This document shows, in pieces, positions 48,221 through 57,659 of a stretch of 64,000 bases of DNA (position 1 is its first letter; the number at the start of each line of letters is the position of its first letter). A program made the position numbers and the translations under genes. The stretch is from Candidatus Woesearchaeota archaeon (GTDB lineage Archaea; Nanobdellota; Nanobdellia; Woesearchaeales; JAFGUC01), in NCBI GenBank assembly GCA_016938695.1, contig JAFGUC010000006.1, forward strand, positions 1 to 64,000, read 5' to 3'. The notes beneath the pieces are model-generated. The model searched no databases and was not told where the DNA came from. It worked only from the letters and a program-made list of their open reading frames with translations.

Positions 48221-48276
48221 TCGAACCCGGACCACACCCGTGGCAGGGGCGTATTGTACCACTCAACCATCCTCGC
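48206..48276 (-). tRNA. tRNA-Gly(GCC)
   Basis: GCGAGGA/TCCTCGC acceptor; CGCCC-CTGCCAC-GGGTG anticodon arm; T-loop TTCGATT. Confidence 0.93.
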
Positions 48277-48295
48277 GTATTAGGAAATAGAATGG

Positions 48296-48368
48296 TGGGC
48301 CCACCCGGACTCGAACCGGGGATCAACGCCTTGTAAGGGCGCTGTCATAGCCACTAGACCATGAGCCC
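48296..48368 (-). tRNA. tRNA-Val(TAC)
   Basis: GGGCTCA/TGGGCCC acceptor; GCGCC-CTTACAA-GGCGT anticodon arm. Confidence 0.93.
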
Positions 48369-48478
48369 ATATAAATATATCATGAAAGAAAAGTCAAGTA
48401 TTTATAAAAGTTACGGTCTCGTGTGGATATTTTCACCAAAAAGTTTATATACTAATCTCGGCTATTTTTTTAGGTAGA

Positions 48479-49072
48479 TTGTTAGATTGTGGGGGGAAAA
48501 TGTATAATCAGACTAAACCATTTAGAGAAGAGTATCTTATAGCTCTTGATTTTTTGCCAAACGGATATCCACTAGATTCAACTCCATCTCACAAGAGGTT
48601 GCCAATAATCCAGGCACTTGGACGCGAAAAGTTTGTTTTATTGGAACTAGTTCCAAAGAAAGGAATTTTTATTCAGCCGTTCGAAGAATTATACGCTGGT
48701 GATGGTAAACGTGACAAGATACATCATATTTTAGGTAAACTTCCTGTTAATAAGTTAACTCAAACAGCAAGAGCAGAGTTAGAGCATGCAATTGAGAGTG
48801 TAATTGATTCTAGAGAGAAGGAGTTTGTTAATTTCTTTAATAAGGCAATGCCTCTTTCAACAAGAATGCATGCAATTGAACTTCTTCCAGGTTTTGGAAA
48901 GAAACATATGCTTCAGATAATTGAGTTTAGGGATGAAAAACCTTTTGAGAGTTTTGATGATATTAAGGCTCGTTTGAAATTGGTTCCTGACCCAAAGAAG
49001 GCGATTGTAAAGAGAATTTTGCAAGAGCTTGAAGGAGAAGAGAAGCATTATCTGTTTGTAGAAAATAGATAA
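48479..49072 (+). CDS. DUF655 predicted RNA-binding protein (OB + HhH)
   Basis: EEYLIALDFLPNG; HHILGKLPVNKLTQTARAELEHAIE; LLPGFGKKHMLQIIEFRDEKPFESFDDI. Confidence 0.85.
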   Translation: MLDCGGKMYNQTKPFREEYLIALDFLPNGYPLDSTPSHKRLPIIQALGREKFVLLELVPKKGIFIQPFEELYAGDGKRDKIHHILGKLPVNKLTQTARAELEHAIESVIDSREKEFVNFFNKAMPLSTRMHAIELLPGFGKKHMLQIIEFRDEKPFESFDDIKARLKLVPDPKKAIVKRILQELEGEEKHYLFVENR

Positions 49073-49098
49073 AAAAAATTAAAAAAATTTTTTTATTT

Positions 49099-50313
49099 TT
49101 ATTCTGTTTGATTTATTTCTTCGTTTTCAGTTGAAATAGTTTCGTTGTCTTCAGAATCTTCGTTATTATCTATTGTTTCATTGTTTTCTGTGACATTGTC
49201 TGTTTCGTTTTCAACTGTAGCGTTTTCTAAATCATCTGAGACGCCAACTGAAACTGAAGTTTCAGGTTCTTCTCCAAAATAAACTTTAACTACATTGCTG
49301 TTGAATTTTCCATCATCAAATACTGTTGTAATTCTATAATATGCAAATGGTAAAGGATTTTCATCAACGTATTGTGTGTTTAGTTTATCAGTTAAGTATT
49401 CTAAATAGCCGTCTTCAGGGTATTGTAGTTCTTTGTTTTCTGCACTTCTAACAATTTTATAATATTGGAAGTTTCCTTCTTGTTTAGTTGCAGTCCAGAA
49501 TAATTTTACTGAGTTGTCTGAAACTTCATATGAAAGCTCTACATCATTTTTAAATTCTGTTTCTTCTTTGTTTTCGTTGTCTTCAATATTTTCAACTTCA
49601 ATTTCTATCACATTACTATTTGTTTTTTTGTCTGAATAAACAGCAGTTATTCTGTAGTATGCTTCTTTTAGTGGTTTCTCGTCAGTATATCCTGTATTAA
49701 GTCTGTTAGATTCTACTTGAATATATCCATCTTCTGGATATTGTAGTTTTTTATTTTCTTTACTTCTAACAACTTTATAGTATTGAAAATTTTCATCTTC
49801 AGGAACAGCGTCCCAACTTAACTTTATTCTATTATCTTCAGTTACTTCATATTTAAGTGAAAAAGTTTCAGGATATTCCTCTTTTATTTTCTTTTCTTCT
49901 TTATCTTGTTCTTTTTCTATGAATTCTTCTTTGTATTCCTTAGCTTCTTCATCAATAGTCTCGTTTGTTATTTCAGAATATTTTCTTAAACAATCGAGAT
50001 CTTTTGTTTCGTGGTCAATATAAACTACCATTCTGAAGTTTGTATCTGGATCAAAAATTGTTGCTTGATAATAATTTTTGACTTGCATTTGTTCGCCACA
50101 TAGAAGTCTTATTTCGTCAATTTTTTCTTGAACAAAATCAGAATCTATTTTTATCATTTGAATGTCTGCATTTGGGTGTTCAGCTAGAAAACTTGCTACC
50201 TCTGGATTTGCTTTAATAATTTCCAAAGGATTAACAAGAGAACATGCGCTAAGACTTAAAAGCAGAACAACCAAAATACTCAATATTGTTGTATTTCTCA
50301 TTTCTCGAATCAC
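49099..50313 (-). CDS. Lipoprotein with two FN3-like repeats and acidic C-terminus
   Basis: LLLSLSAC lipobox; repeated KLxWxAxxxEGNFQYYKIVRSxENKxLQYPEDGYxxxxxxxLNTxYxDExPLxxAYYRITxVxxDxKxNSNVV. Confidence 0.75.
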   Translation of the reverse strand: MIREMRNTTILSILVVLLLSLSACSLVNPLEIIKANPEVASFLAEHPNADIQMIKIDSDFVQEKIDEIRLLCGEQMQVKNYYQATIFDPDTNFRMVVYIDHETKDLDCLRKYSEITNETIDEEAKEYKEEFIEKEQDKEEKKIKEEYPETFSLKYEVTEDNRIKLSWDAVPEDENFQYYKVVRSKENKKLQYPEDGYIQVESNRLNTGYTDEKPLKEAYYRITAVYSDKKTNSNVIEIEVENIEDNENKEETEFKNDVELSYEVSDNSVKLFWTATKQEGNFQYYKIVRSAENKELQYPEDGYLEYLTDKLNTQYVDENPLPFAYYRITTVFDDGKFNSNVVKVYFGEEPETSVSVGVSDDLENATVENETDNVTENNETIDNNEDSEDNETISTENEEINQTE

Positions 50314-50349
50314 CCCGGGTTTGTACTCTTAAATTTGTTTTTTTTGTTT

Positions 50350-50985
50350 TTAAAGTTTTTCTATTTTGTTCATTCCAAAACAAACACTCTTAATTCTCTT
50401 TAGTTTTCGCGTATGATGTTCATATGTGTTTTTTAGTGGATAGTCAAAATCGTATTTGTAAAATATTTCGAAGTTGTTATCTTCGATTAGTTTCATTATA
50501 TAATCTTCAGTTATTGATTTGTGAAGTGAGTATATGTTTGATGCAATTGGAAATGATTGTTTTAGAAAATTTGCATCGATGTGTTTATCCCTTGTTCCAA
50601 AAGGTGGATTCATTATAATTGTATCAATTTGTTCAGATGGTTCATATGAGAGATAGTCTTTTTGAATTATTTCATAATTGTATTCTTCTTCAGTAAACCC
50701 TTCTAATTCAACTAAATTTTCTTTAAGTGTTTCTAAAGCATCAGGATCTTTTTCTAGAAAAATTACTTTTTTTGCTCCAAAGAGTAATGCTCCAATACCA
50801 ATTATTCCTGTTCCACATCCAGGGTCTAAGATTACTTTTTCGTGTAAGTCACCATATAGATGAGCTTCCCATAATATGTTTGTAATTTCTTCAGAATCTG
50901 ATGGATATTGTTCTAGATGAACTTTAGGCTCATCAAAACTTTTTAAAGTTGACAAAAATATTGCTATTTGTTTTTTTCGAATCAT
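50350..50985 (-). CDS. METTL5-like N6-adenine methyltransferase
   Basis: VILDPGCGTGIIGIGALLFGAKKVIFLEKD; IIMNPPFGTR. Confidence 0.85.
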   Translation of the reverse strand: MIRKKQIAIFLSTLKSFDEPKVHLEQYPSDSEEITNILWEAHLYGDLHEKVILDPGCGTGIIGIGALLFGAKKVIFLEKDPDALETLKENLVELEGFTEEEYNYEIIQKDYLSYEPSEQIDTIIMNPPFGTRDKHIDANFLKQSFPIASNIYSLHKSITEDYIMKLIEDNNFEIFYKYDFDYPLKNTYEHHTRKLKRIKSVCFGMNKIEKL

Positions 50986-51275
50986 TTTTCATCTACGGTG
51001 AATAATACTGAATCGTGAACATCAAAAATTCCGAGTCTTGCGGCACAATCTAACCAACCATGTGCGTAGTTTAATGCTGCAAATGCATTGATATAATCTT
51101 CTTTATCTTTGAAGAAAAACATAGTATCGTTTAGATAACATTCAACCATATTTATTATATCTTCTCGCTCTTTATCTAATTTTGTACGATTTGCACTTTC
51201 TTTTGCCATTTTAAGAGCTCTAGTTGTGATATCGTAGTATTTCTCTATTTTTTCTTTGGTGATTATGTTATCCAT
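50982..51275 (-). CDS. DUF357 family protein
   Basis: KIEKYYDITTRALKMA...MVECYLNDTMFFFKDKEDYINAFAALNYAHGWLDCAARLGIF. Confidence 0.8.
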   Translation of the reverse strand: MDNIITKEKIEKYYDITTRALKMAKESANRTKLDKEREDIINMVECYLNDTMFFFKDKEDYINAFAALNYAHGWLDCAARLGIFDVHDSVLFTVDEK

Positions 51276-51354
51276 TATTTTTTCTGTGTTTTGTTCTGTA
51301 TTTAAATGTTTTTTATTAGAAACCTTTAAAAAGTTCCTTATATAAATATTTATT

Positions 51355-51498
51355 ATGGATTTGCAAGAGTTTACTTATGTTGATTGGAAAGACAAGTCTA
51401 ATTGGATTGCTCTTGCTTTAGCGGCTTTCTTGTTCTGGTGGGGCATTAAGAACATATTAAGTGCTCTTGCTGCAGATTTGATTTTAGCTTTAATATGA
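51355..51498 (+). CDS. Small single-TM protein (47 aa), absent from ORF track
   Basis: MDLQEFTYVDWKDKSNWIALALAAFLFWWGIKNILSALAADLILALI*, overlaps next gene by ATGA. Confidence 0.65.
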   Translation: MDLQEFTYVDWKDKSNWIALALAAFLFWWGIKNILSALAADLILALI

Positions 51499-52112
51499 TT
51501 AAAATGTTTTCGAAAAGAGGTGGCGATAAGAAAGGTATGTTTTCTGTAGGGATGATAATAGCTTTCTTTATGTCAGTTTCTATTGCAATTATTGTTGTTT
51601 TTGTTCTTCTTACTCAAATGGACTATACAACTGACCGTGCTCTTATGAGTTATGCTTATATTAGAGATGAGGTTGTTGTTGGTTCTGATTTATTTTATGT
51701 TGATGGTGTTGATGGTCGTGAAGGTTATTTATCTAATGGAACAGGAATGATGCGACTATCTGAAACTAGCGGTGCAATGCGATTGGATAAGACTTTATTC
51801 AAGATTACAACTCGTCATGGAGAAGGAGTTTATACTTTTGGTGGAATTGGTCGTGATAAGGCAGTTTTATCCGCTAATGGAACTTCTTCAAAGTATGGTG
51901 TTGAATTTGTTTCTACAACTAATGATGGAACTCATAACGATATTACATTGAAGGTTGGAGAAGTCATAAAAATATTTTTTATATTTCCAACACCAGTATA
52001 TGAGGATGAAGGTTTAGAGTTATCTATGTATCCTCATAATGGTCGAGCTGAGACAAAAAGATTAGTTGTTCCAGATATTATTGTTTCAGAAAGAGTTCAA
52101 TTGTATCCTTAG
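51495..52112 (+). CDS. Archaellin/pilin-like protein with N-terminal TM
   Basis: KKGMFSVGMIIAFFMSVSIAIIVVFVLLTQ N-terminus, extracellular remainder. Confidence 0.45.
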   Translation: MIKMFSKRGGDKKGMFSVGMIIAFFMSVSIAIIVVFVLLTQMDYTTDRALMSYAYIRDEVVVGSDLFYVDGVDGREGYLSNGTGMMRLSETSGAMRLDKTLFKITTRHGEGVYTFGGIGRDKAVLSANGTSSKYGVEFVSTTNDGTHNDITLKVGEVIKIFFIFPTPVYEDEGLELSMYPHNGRAETKRLVVPDIIVSERVQLYP

Positions 52113-53278
52113 AGTAAGTAAGATATTGTTGGAATTATTAAGCAACCTAACATATTGTTTCTTGAGATATTTTTTGTTATTGTGGTTAATCCTAATGTGG
52201 TTGATGAAATTAAGATAATTATTCCAACAAATCCTGTGAAAATAAGAACTAAAATTGTTATTAGTGCGATTATTGATATTACTAATTTTTTGTAGTTTAC
52301 TTTAACTATAATTTTCGCAAAAATATTTGTCAGTAGAAATCCTAAGAAAACTGCAATTGAACCTGTAATTAGAGCAGCAATTAATAATAATAAAAAATTA
52401 GTCATTTCTAGATTTGGAATAAATTTTGTAATTGCTAATACTGCTCCATTTCTTGCTTTATTAATTGTGTAGAGTGTTATTATTGAGATTGCCATATTTG
52501 CAGTGTTTATTCCACCAGTTAAAATTAAAAATTTTTCATTGTTTGATTCTTTAATAAAATATTGACCAAATATTGCTGAGTGTGATGAACCAAAACCAGG
52601 TAAGAATGCAGCAACTGCTGCGACAATTGTTGCAATTATTGATGGTTTTAATTCTATTTTTGCATCTATCTCATTTTGTTTTGGAATATTTGTTTTGTCA
52701 TTTAAACTTAATATTAATCCTGATATTCCAAAGAATCCACTTAATAATGGAAGTAGTGTGTTTTGTATTGGAATTTTTAGAACAATTAAACCTAAAATTC
52801 CAGATGCTATAAAAATAGTTAATGATTTGAATCTGTTGCTATCTTTGAAAATAATAAATCCAATTAAGATTATTAAGATGTAAACAATTTTTCCTTTTAG
52901 TATTTCATTGAGAAATTTAAATGATGGAATTAAAATTGGTGCTAGAATTATTGCAGTAATAAGACTAAAGAAACTTCCAATTATTGTAAGTTCAACTGCT
53001 TTTTTTCCGTTTCCTTCTAGAAGCATTTTGTGTCCGGGTAAGGCTGTTAAAAAAGTAGAATCATCAGGTGCTCCTAAAAAAATGCTTGGAATTGAATCTA
53101 AAAATGTGTGAGTTATTGCTAATGATAGTATGAAAGCAGATTTTAGATTTGAATCTATGTTTAAATTTAAACTAATTAATATTGTTGCAATTAAGTTTAC
53201 GTGAATTCCTGGAGTTAGGCCAGTAAAAGTCCCGGAAATCACACCGGCTAGGATTGCTAGGATTATTTGGGCGAACAT
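52109..53278 (-). CDS. TctA/DUF112-like integral membrane protein
   Basis: GVISGTFTGLTPGIHVNLIA; TFLDSIPSIFLGAPDDSTFLTALPGHKML; AAFLPGFGSSHSAIFGQ; multiple TMs. Confidence 0.85.
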   Translation of the reverse strand: MFAQIILAILAGVISGTFTGLTPGIHVNLIATILISLNLNIDSNLKSAFILSLAITHTFLDSIPSIFLGAPDDSTFLTALPGHKMLLEGNGKKAVELTIIGSFFSLITAIILAPILIPSFKFLNEILKGKIVYILIILIGFIIFKDSNRFKSLTIFIASGILGLIVLKIPIQNTLLPLLSGFFGISGLILSLNDKTNIPKQNEIDAKIELKPSIIATIVAAVAAFLPGFGSSHSAIFGQYFIKESNNEKFLILTGGINTANMAISIITLYTINKARNGAVLAITKFIPNLEMTNFLLLLIAALITGSIAVFLGFLLTNIFAKIIVKVNYKKLVISIIALITILVLIFTGFVGIIILISSTTLGLTTITKNISRNNMLGCLIIPTISYLL

Positions 53279-53672
53279 GAAATCTTTAAAACGCCCAGAT
53301 TCATAAGCCTTAGCCCGTAAAACCCGGAAATCCTTCGGAAAATTTTAACTGTTTTTCAACCCATTTTTTTGCTAAAAATTGGCAGTTTTTTGGCATTTTT
53401 GCCATTAATTGTTGGCATCCAAAAAGGTCTTTTTCTTTTGGGGTGTTGAGAGGTTATTGGTTGCCGTTATTTATAAAGATTGTCCCATTAATGCGGATTC
53501 CCGGACTTTTTCTTAAAATATTTTCACGGTTTGGTTGCCCCATTTCATTTTATCGACGACAAATTAAATTTAATTCTTTTTTTGAATTTGCTGTGTTACC
53601 GCATTTGTACCCCTTTTTTTATACATTTTTGTAGCCTAAGTCCTCTTTTAAAATGACAATCTTAAGCCTTGT

Positions 53673-53819
53673 ATGAATAAAACTAAAATGCTCATTATTC
53701 GTATAACTGAGAATCAAGAGAAATTGTTAGAATATGAGGCTAGAAAAAAGGGTTTTATGAAAAAATCGGAATATATCCGTTATATATTATTCAAAAAGGT
53801 GTACTATGATGGAAGATAG
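53673..53819 (+). CDS. Ribbon-helix-helix DNA-binding protein, absent from ORF track
   Basis: MNKTKMLIIRITENQEKLLEYEARKKGFMKKSEYIRYILFKKVYYDGR*. Confidence 0.65.
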   Translation: MNKTKMLIIRITENQEKLLEYEARKKGFMKKSEYIRYILFKKVYYDGR

Positions 53820-54000
53820 CTTTGAAATGTTAAGATCTGAAAGAAGAAGTTTCTTTTGCCCTAATAAATTATGGAAAGAATTACTTGAACAAACATCAGA
53901 TTGCATATCTGTGTCAAGTTATATCAAAATGGCAATACTTGAGAAAATGATTAGGGATGAGCCTGAAAAAAAGGAGTATTTTGAAAGTTTAACAGCATAA
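53806..54000 (+). CDS. Second RHH-like small protein
   Basis: RRSFFCPNKLWKELLEQTSDCISVSSYIKMAILEKM; overlaps preceding ORF by 14 nt. Confidence 0.55.
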   Translation: MMEDSFEMLRSERRSFFCPNKLWKELLEQTSDCISVSSYIKMAILEKMIRDEPEKKEYFESLTA

Positions 54001-54036
54001 GATAAATTTATATTTTTTATTTACTTTCTATTTTTA

Positions 54037-54351
54037 ATGGCTACATTCAAGGTTATCTTTTCAGCAGTATTGGTTTTATTTTTTAGTATGATTATTTATT
54101 CTATCATTACTCCAGAAATAAATAAAATAAATACAGAAGTTGCGAAAGTAGATTCTACAGGAGTCACAACAAATACATTGGAAACTGTAAATTCTATTCC
54201 AGACCCAAAAGGTTCCATAAAACAAGGAGCTGGAAACTTTTTATTGAGATTATTAGAAAATCATCCTTTTCTTTTTATTTTATTAGCAGTCATAGTTACA
54301 GTGGTTTGTCTATATTTTGGTGTCACAGTAACTCAAATAAAAAATTTCTAA
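54037..54351 (+). CDS. Small two-TM membrane protein
   Basis: 104 aa with N- and C-terminal hydrophobic helices. Confidence 0.5.
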   Translation: MATFKVIFSAVLVLFFSMIIYSIITPEINKINTEVAKVDSTGVTTNTLETVNSIPDPKGSIKQGAGNFLLRLLENHPFLFILLAVIVTVVCLYFGVTVTQIKNF

Positions 54352-54358
54352 AAAAAAA

Positions 54359-54845
54359 TTAAATCAAATTAATAATCTCTTTACTTCTTTTCCTAATAGT
54401 TACTTCTATTACGCCAGTTGCATTTGTAATATCTCTTTGAGTTCTTTCTTCTCCTGTTTTTCTAGTTGCAAGATATATGGCTGAAGCTACTAATGTCTCA
54501 GGATGCTTACCATAAGTAATAGGCTTTCCTCTAATTCTGATTAAAATTTCTCCCGCTTCTCTCATAGTGTTATGGCTAAGTCCAAGTCTTGAAGAAAATC
54601 TTGGAAGATAATCTAGTGCATCAGCTCTGTGAACATTTAATTTTAAATTTTTCTTTAATAGCATATATGTTCTAAGCATTTTTTTCTTTGGAATTTCAGA
54701 ATATGCTATTATTTCTAATGGCGTCTTTGGAACTTTATGTATCAAGCAAGATGCATATATACTTGCATAAGCTAAACTAATATTATCTCTTCCAACATTA
54801 AGATTTTTTTCAATTGCTAATTTTAATATTATTCTTGCTTCTATT
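54359..54845 (-). pseudogene. C-terminal fragment of transcription factor B (TFB)
   Basis: IEARIILKLAIEKNLNVGRDNISLAYASIYASCLIHKVPKTPLEIIAYSEIPKKKMLRTYMLLKKNLKLNVHRADALDYLPRFSSRLGLS...TQRDITNATGVIEVTIRKRSKEI; no Zn-ribbon, TGA directly upstream. Confidence 0.8.
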
Positions 54846-55115
54846 GCACATCAAAAATTAGATGTAGTTTCTGGTGGTTGTGATATGTTAGAACGGCGAG
54901 AGAAACTTGCAATGGCATCTGACAAGGTTATTTTACTTAATGGTGGACAAGGAACTTATGAAGAATTTTTTTATGCAATCCATTCAGAAAAACAGATTTA
55001 TTCTTTAGTTACTAGTGGTGGTGTTGCAGAATTATCTAAAAGTCTTTCAGGCAATAAACTAGTTCATCCTTGTTACAGTGTTGAAGAAATAATAGAAAAA
55101 ATATTTGAAAAATAA
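54846..55115 (+). pseudogene. C-terminal fragment of a LOG-family (lysine decarboxylase-like) phosphoribohydrolase
   Basis: HQKLDVVSGGCDMLERREKLAMASDKVILLNGGQGTYEEFFYAIH; N-terminal half missing. Confidence 0.75.
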
Positions 55116-57533
55116 TTATTTTTCAATTTCAACTTTGAATTCTTCTGCATTTTGTAGAATAATCTCTTTTGCATTTGTTGCTGCTTTAAGATCGTTCATA
55201 AATTCAGAAATATCAATTGAAGTTGAAATTGTTATTTTGCTAAGTTCTGTTTTCATTGATACTTGTTCAGCAGATTTGAACTTTCTAACTTCGTATAGAA
55301 CTTTTAGCATTTCGTCGCCTTTTGTTTCGATGTCTGAATCAATTAACTCTTCGTTGCAAGTAGGCCATGAAGAAACGTGTATACTTTTTTCATTTTCTTC
55401 AGATGCAAATTTCCAACTGTAGATTTCTTCAGTAATGAATGAAACTATTGGCGCATATAATTTTAATACACTCAATAATGATTGTCTTAATGCAAATTGT
55501 CCAGATACTCTTTGCTCTTTTCCTCTTGTATCAGGATTATATAATCTGTCTTTTACAATTTCGAGATAGTTATCACAGAGTGTAATCCAGAAGAAATTTT
55601 CTGTTGCTTGTCGAGCTTTTGAGTATTCGTATTTATCAAAGTTATCAGTAGCTTCTTTTATTAGAGTGTTTAATTTTGATAATACCCATTTATCAGCTGC
55701 TTCTAATTTAGCTGGTTTTGTATCTTTATCAAAATCTTCTAGATGCATTAAAGCAAATTTTGATGCGTTGAATAGTTTGGTAATTAATTTTTGACCATTC
55801 TGGAAATCTTTATCTTGAGTTGCAACGTCTTCACCAAGTTTTGCAGTTGATGCCCAATATCTCATTGCGTCTGCACAATATTTTTCAAGCATAGTTTTTG
55901 GTGCAATTGCATTTCCTTTGGATTTAGACATTTTCTTTCCATGTGGGTCAAGTGCCCAACCTGAAATTGCTGTTTCTTTCCAAGGATTGATATTATTTTG
56001 TAGTTGACTTTTTACAACTGTATTGAATAACCAAAATGTAATTATGTCGTGAGCTTGTGGTCGTAAGTTCATAGGATATAATTTACTGTAAACTGTTGAT
56101 TCTTTGAATAATTCTGCAGTTATTTTTGGTGTTAATGAACTTGTTGCCCAAGTGTCTAAAACATCTTTTTCACCAATGAATTCAGTTCCACCACATTTTG
56201 GACATTTATCAATTGGTGCTTTATCGGTTGTAGGATCAACAGGTAATTGTGATTCTAATGGTAAAATTGTTTCATTACAATCTTTACAATACCACACTGG
56301 AATTGGTATTCCATAAAATTTTTGTCTCGATAAACTCCAATCCCATTGTAGTCCATTTACCCAGTTATCATATCGGTTTTTCATGTGTTCAGGATACCAT
56401 TTTAGTTCGTTTCCTGCTTTTAGTAATTCTTCTTTCATGTCAAGATATTTTAGGAACCATTGTTTTGTGTTTAAAATTTCAATTGGAGTTCCACATCTTT
56501 CATGAACGTTAACCATGTGCTTGATTGGTTTTTGATTTAGAAGAAGGCCCTTTTCTTTCATTTCTTCTATAATTGCTTTTCTTGCTTCAACAATTTTTAG
56601 ACCTTCATATTTTTGTGCAAGTTTAGTCATTATTCCATGTTCATCAATTGCAACTTTGAGTGGTAAGTTATGTGCAAAGTACCACTCCATATCTGTTTGA
56701 TCTCCGAACGTACAACACATAACGATTCCTGTTCCTTTTTCTGGATCAGCTCTTTCGTCTGGTAGAATAGGAACTTCAAACTCAAACAATGGAACTTTTG
56801 CTTTTTGTCCGAATAATGGTTTGTATCTTTCATCATCTGGATGTGCAAAAATAGCAACACATGCAGGAAGAAGTTCTGGTCTTGTTGTAGCAATAACCAA
56901 ATCTTTTTCAGTACCATCTGAATTTTGTAATTTGAATACTATGTCGTTGAAGAAAGACTCTTTTTCAACATCTTCAATTTCTACTTGTGCAATAGAACAG
57001 CTACATTGAGGACACCAAATACTTGGTGCTTCTTTTCTATATTCTCTGCCTTTTTGATATAAATCAATAAATGATTTTTGTGATATTTTTTGACAGTGTT
57101 CGTTTATTGTGGAATAGAAAATGTCATAGTCTGCAGCAAATCCAATTTTTTTCCAGTCTTGGACAAACTCAGGTCTAATTTCTGCAAGATAATCTAGACA
57201 TTCTTTTACGAATTCTTTTCTGGAATGAGTTTTTTCAGAAATCTTTCTTTCTTTCTCAACTAATCTTTGAGTTGGAAGTCCATTATCATCTGTACCAAAT
57301 GGAACAAAGACTTCAAATCCTTTCATTCTTTTGTATCTTGTGATAAAGTCTTGTTGTGAAAATGAGAATGCATGGCCTATATGCATCTTGCCGCTGACAG
57401 TTGGTGGAGGGGTATCGACAGAAAATATTTCTTTTTTAGTTTCTGGATTAAATTTGTATATTTTTTCCTCTTCCCAGTATTTCATCCATTTTTCTTCGGA
57501 CTCATGTATGTCGTATTTCTTAGGCAATTCCAT
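55116..57533 (-). CDS. valS: Valyl-tRNA synthetase
   Basis: TPPPTVSGKMHIGHAFSF; WCPQCSCSIAQVE; DVLDTWATSSLTP; GKKMSKSKGN. Confidence 0.95.
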   Translation of the reverse strand: MELPKKYDIHESEEKWMKYWEEEKIYKFNPETKKEIFSVDTPPPTVSGKMHIGHAFSFSQQDFITRYKRMKGFEVFVPFGTDDNGLPTQRLVEKERKISEKTHSRKEFVKECLDYLAEIRPEFVQDWKKIGFAADYDIFYSTINEHCQKISQKSFIDLYQKGREYRKEAPSIWCPQCSCSIAQVEIEDVEKESFFNDIVFKLQNSDGTEKDLVIATTRPELLPACVAIFAHPDDERYKPLFGQKAKVPLFEFEVPILPDERADPEKGTGIVMCCTFGDQTDMEWYFAHNLPLKVAIDEHGIMTKLAQKYEGLKIVEARKAIIEEMKEKGLLLNQKPIKHMVNVHERCGTPIEILNTKQWFLKYLDMKEELLKAGNELKWYPEHMKNRYDNWVNGLQWDWSLSRQKFYGIPIPVWYCKDCNETILPLESQLPVDPTTDKAPIDKCPKCGGTEFIGEKDVLDTWATSSLTPKITAELFKESTVYSKLYPMNLRPQAHDIITFWLFNTVVKSQLQNNINPWKETAISGWALDPHGKKMSKSKGNAIAPKTMLEKYCADAMRYWASTAKLGEDVATQDKDFQNGQKLITKLFNASKFALMHLEDFDKDTKPAKLEAADKWVLSKLNTLIKEATDNFDKYEYSKARQATENFFWITLCDNYLEIVKDRLYNPDTRGKEQRVSGQFALRQSLLSVLKLYAPIVSFITEEIYSWKFASEENEKSIHVSSWPTCNEELIDSDIETKGDEMLKVLYEVRKFKSAEQVSMKTELSKITISTSIDISEFMNDLKAATNAKEIILQNAEEFKVEIEK

Positions 57534-57659
57534 TTGATGACAAAATTATGTATAATTTATAAAGATATTCTTTTAATTTTTAAAAACTTTAAATGATTTT
57601 TAGATATAGTTTTATATATTTGTTAATTCTTACTTTCTTAAAGGTTATGGGGGAGACGC

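Noticed and set aside
53443-53634. 63-aa ORF MLRGYWLPLFIKIVPL...
   Set aside because: No family features or start signal; likely chance ORF in an AT-rich intergenic stretch.
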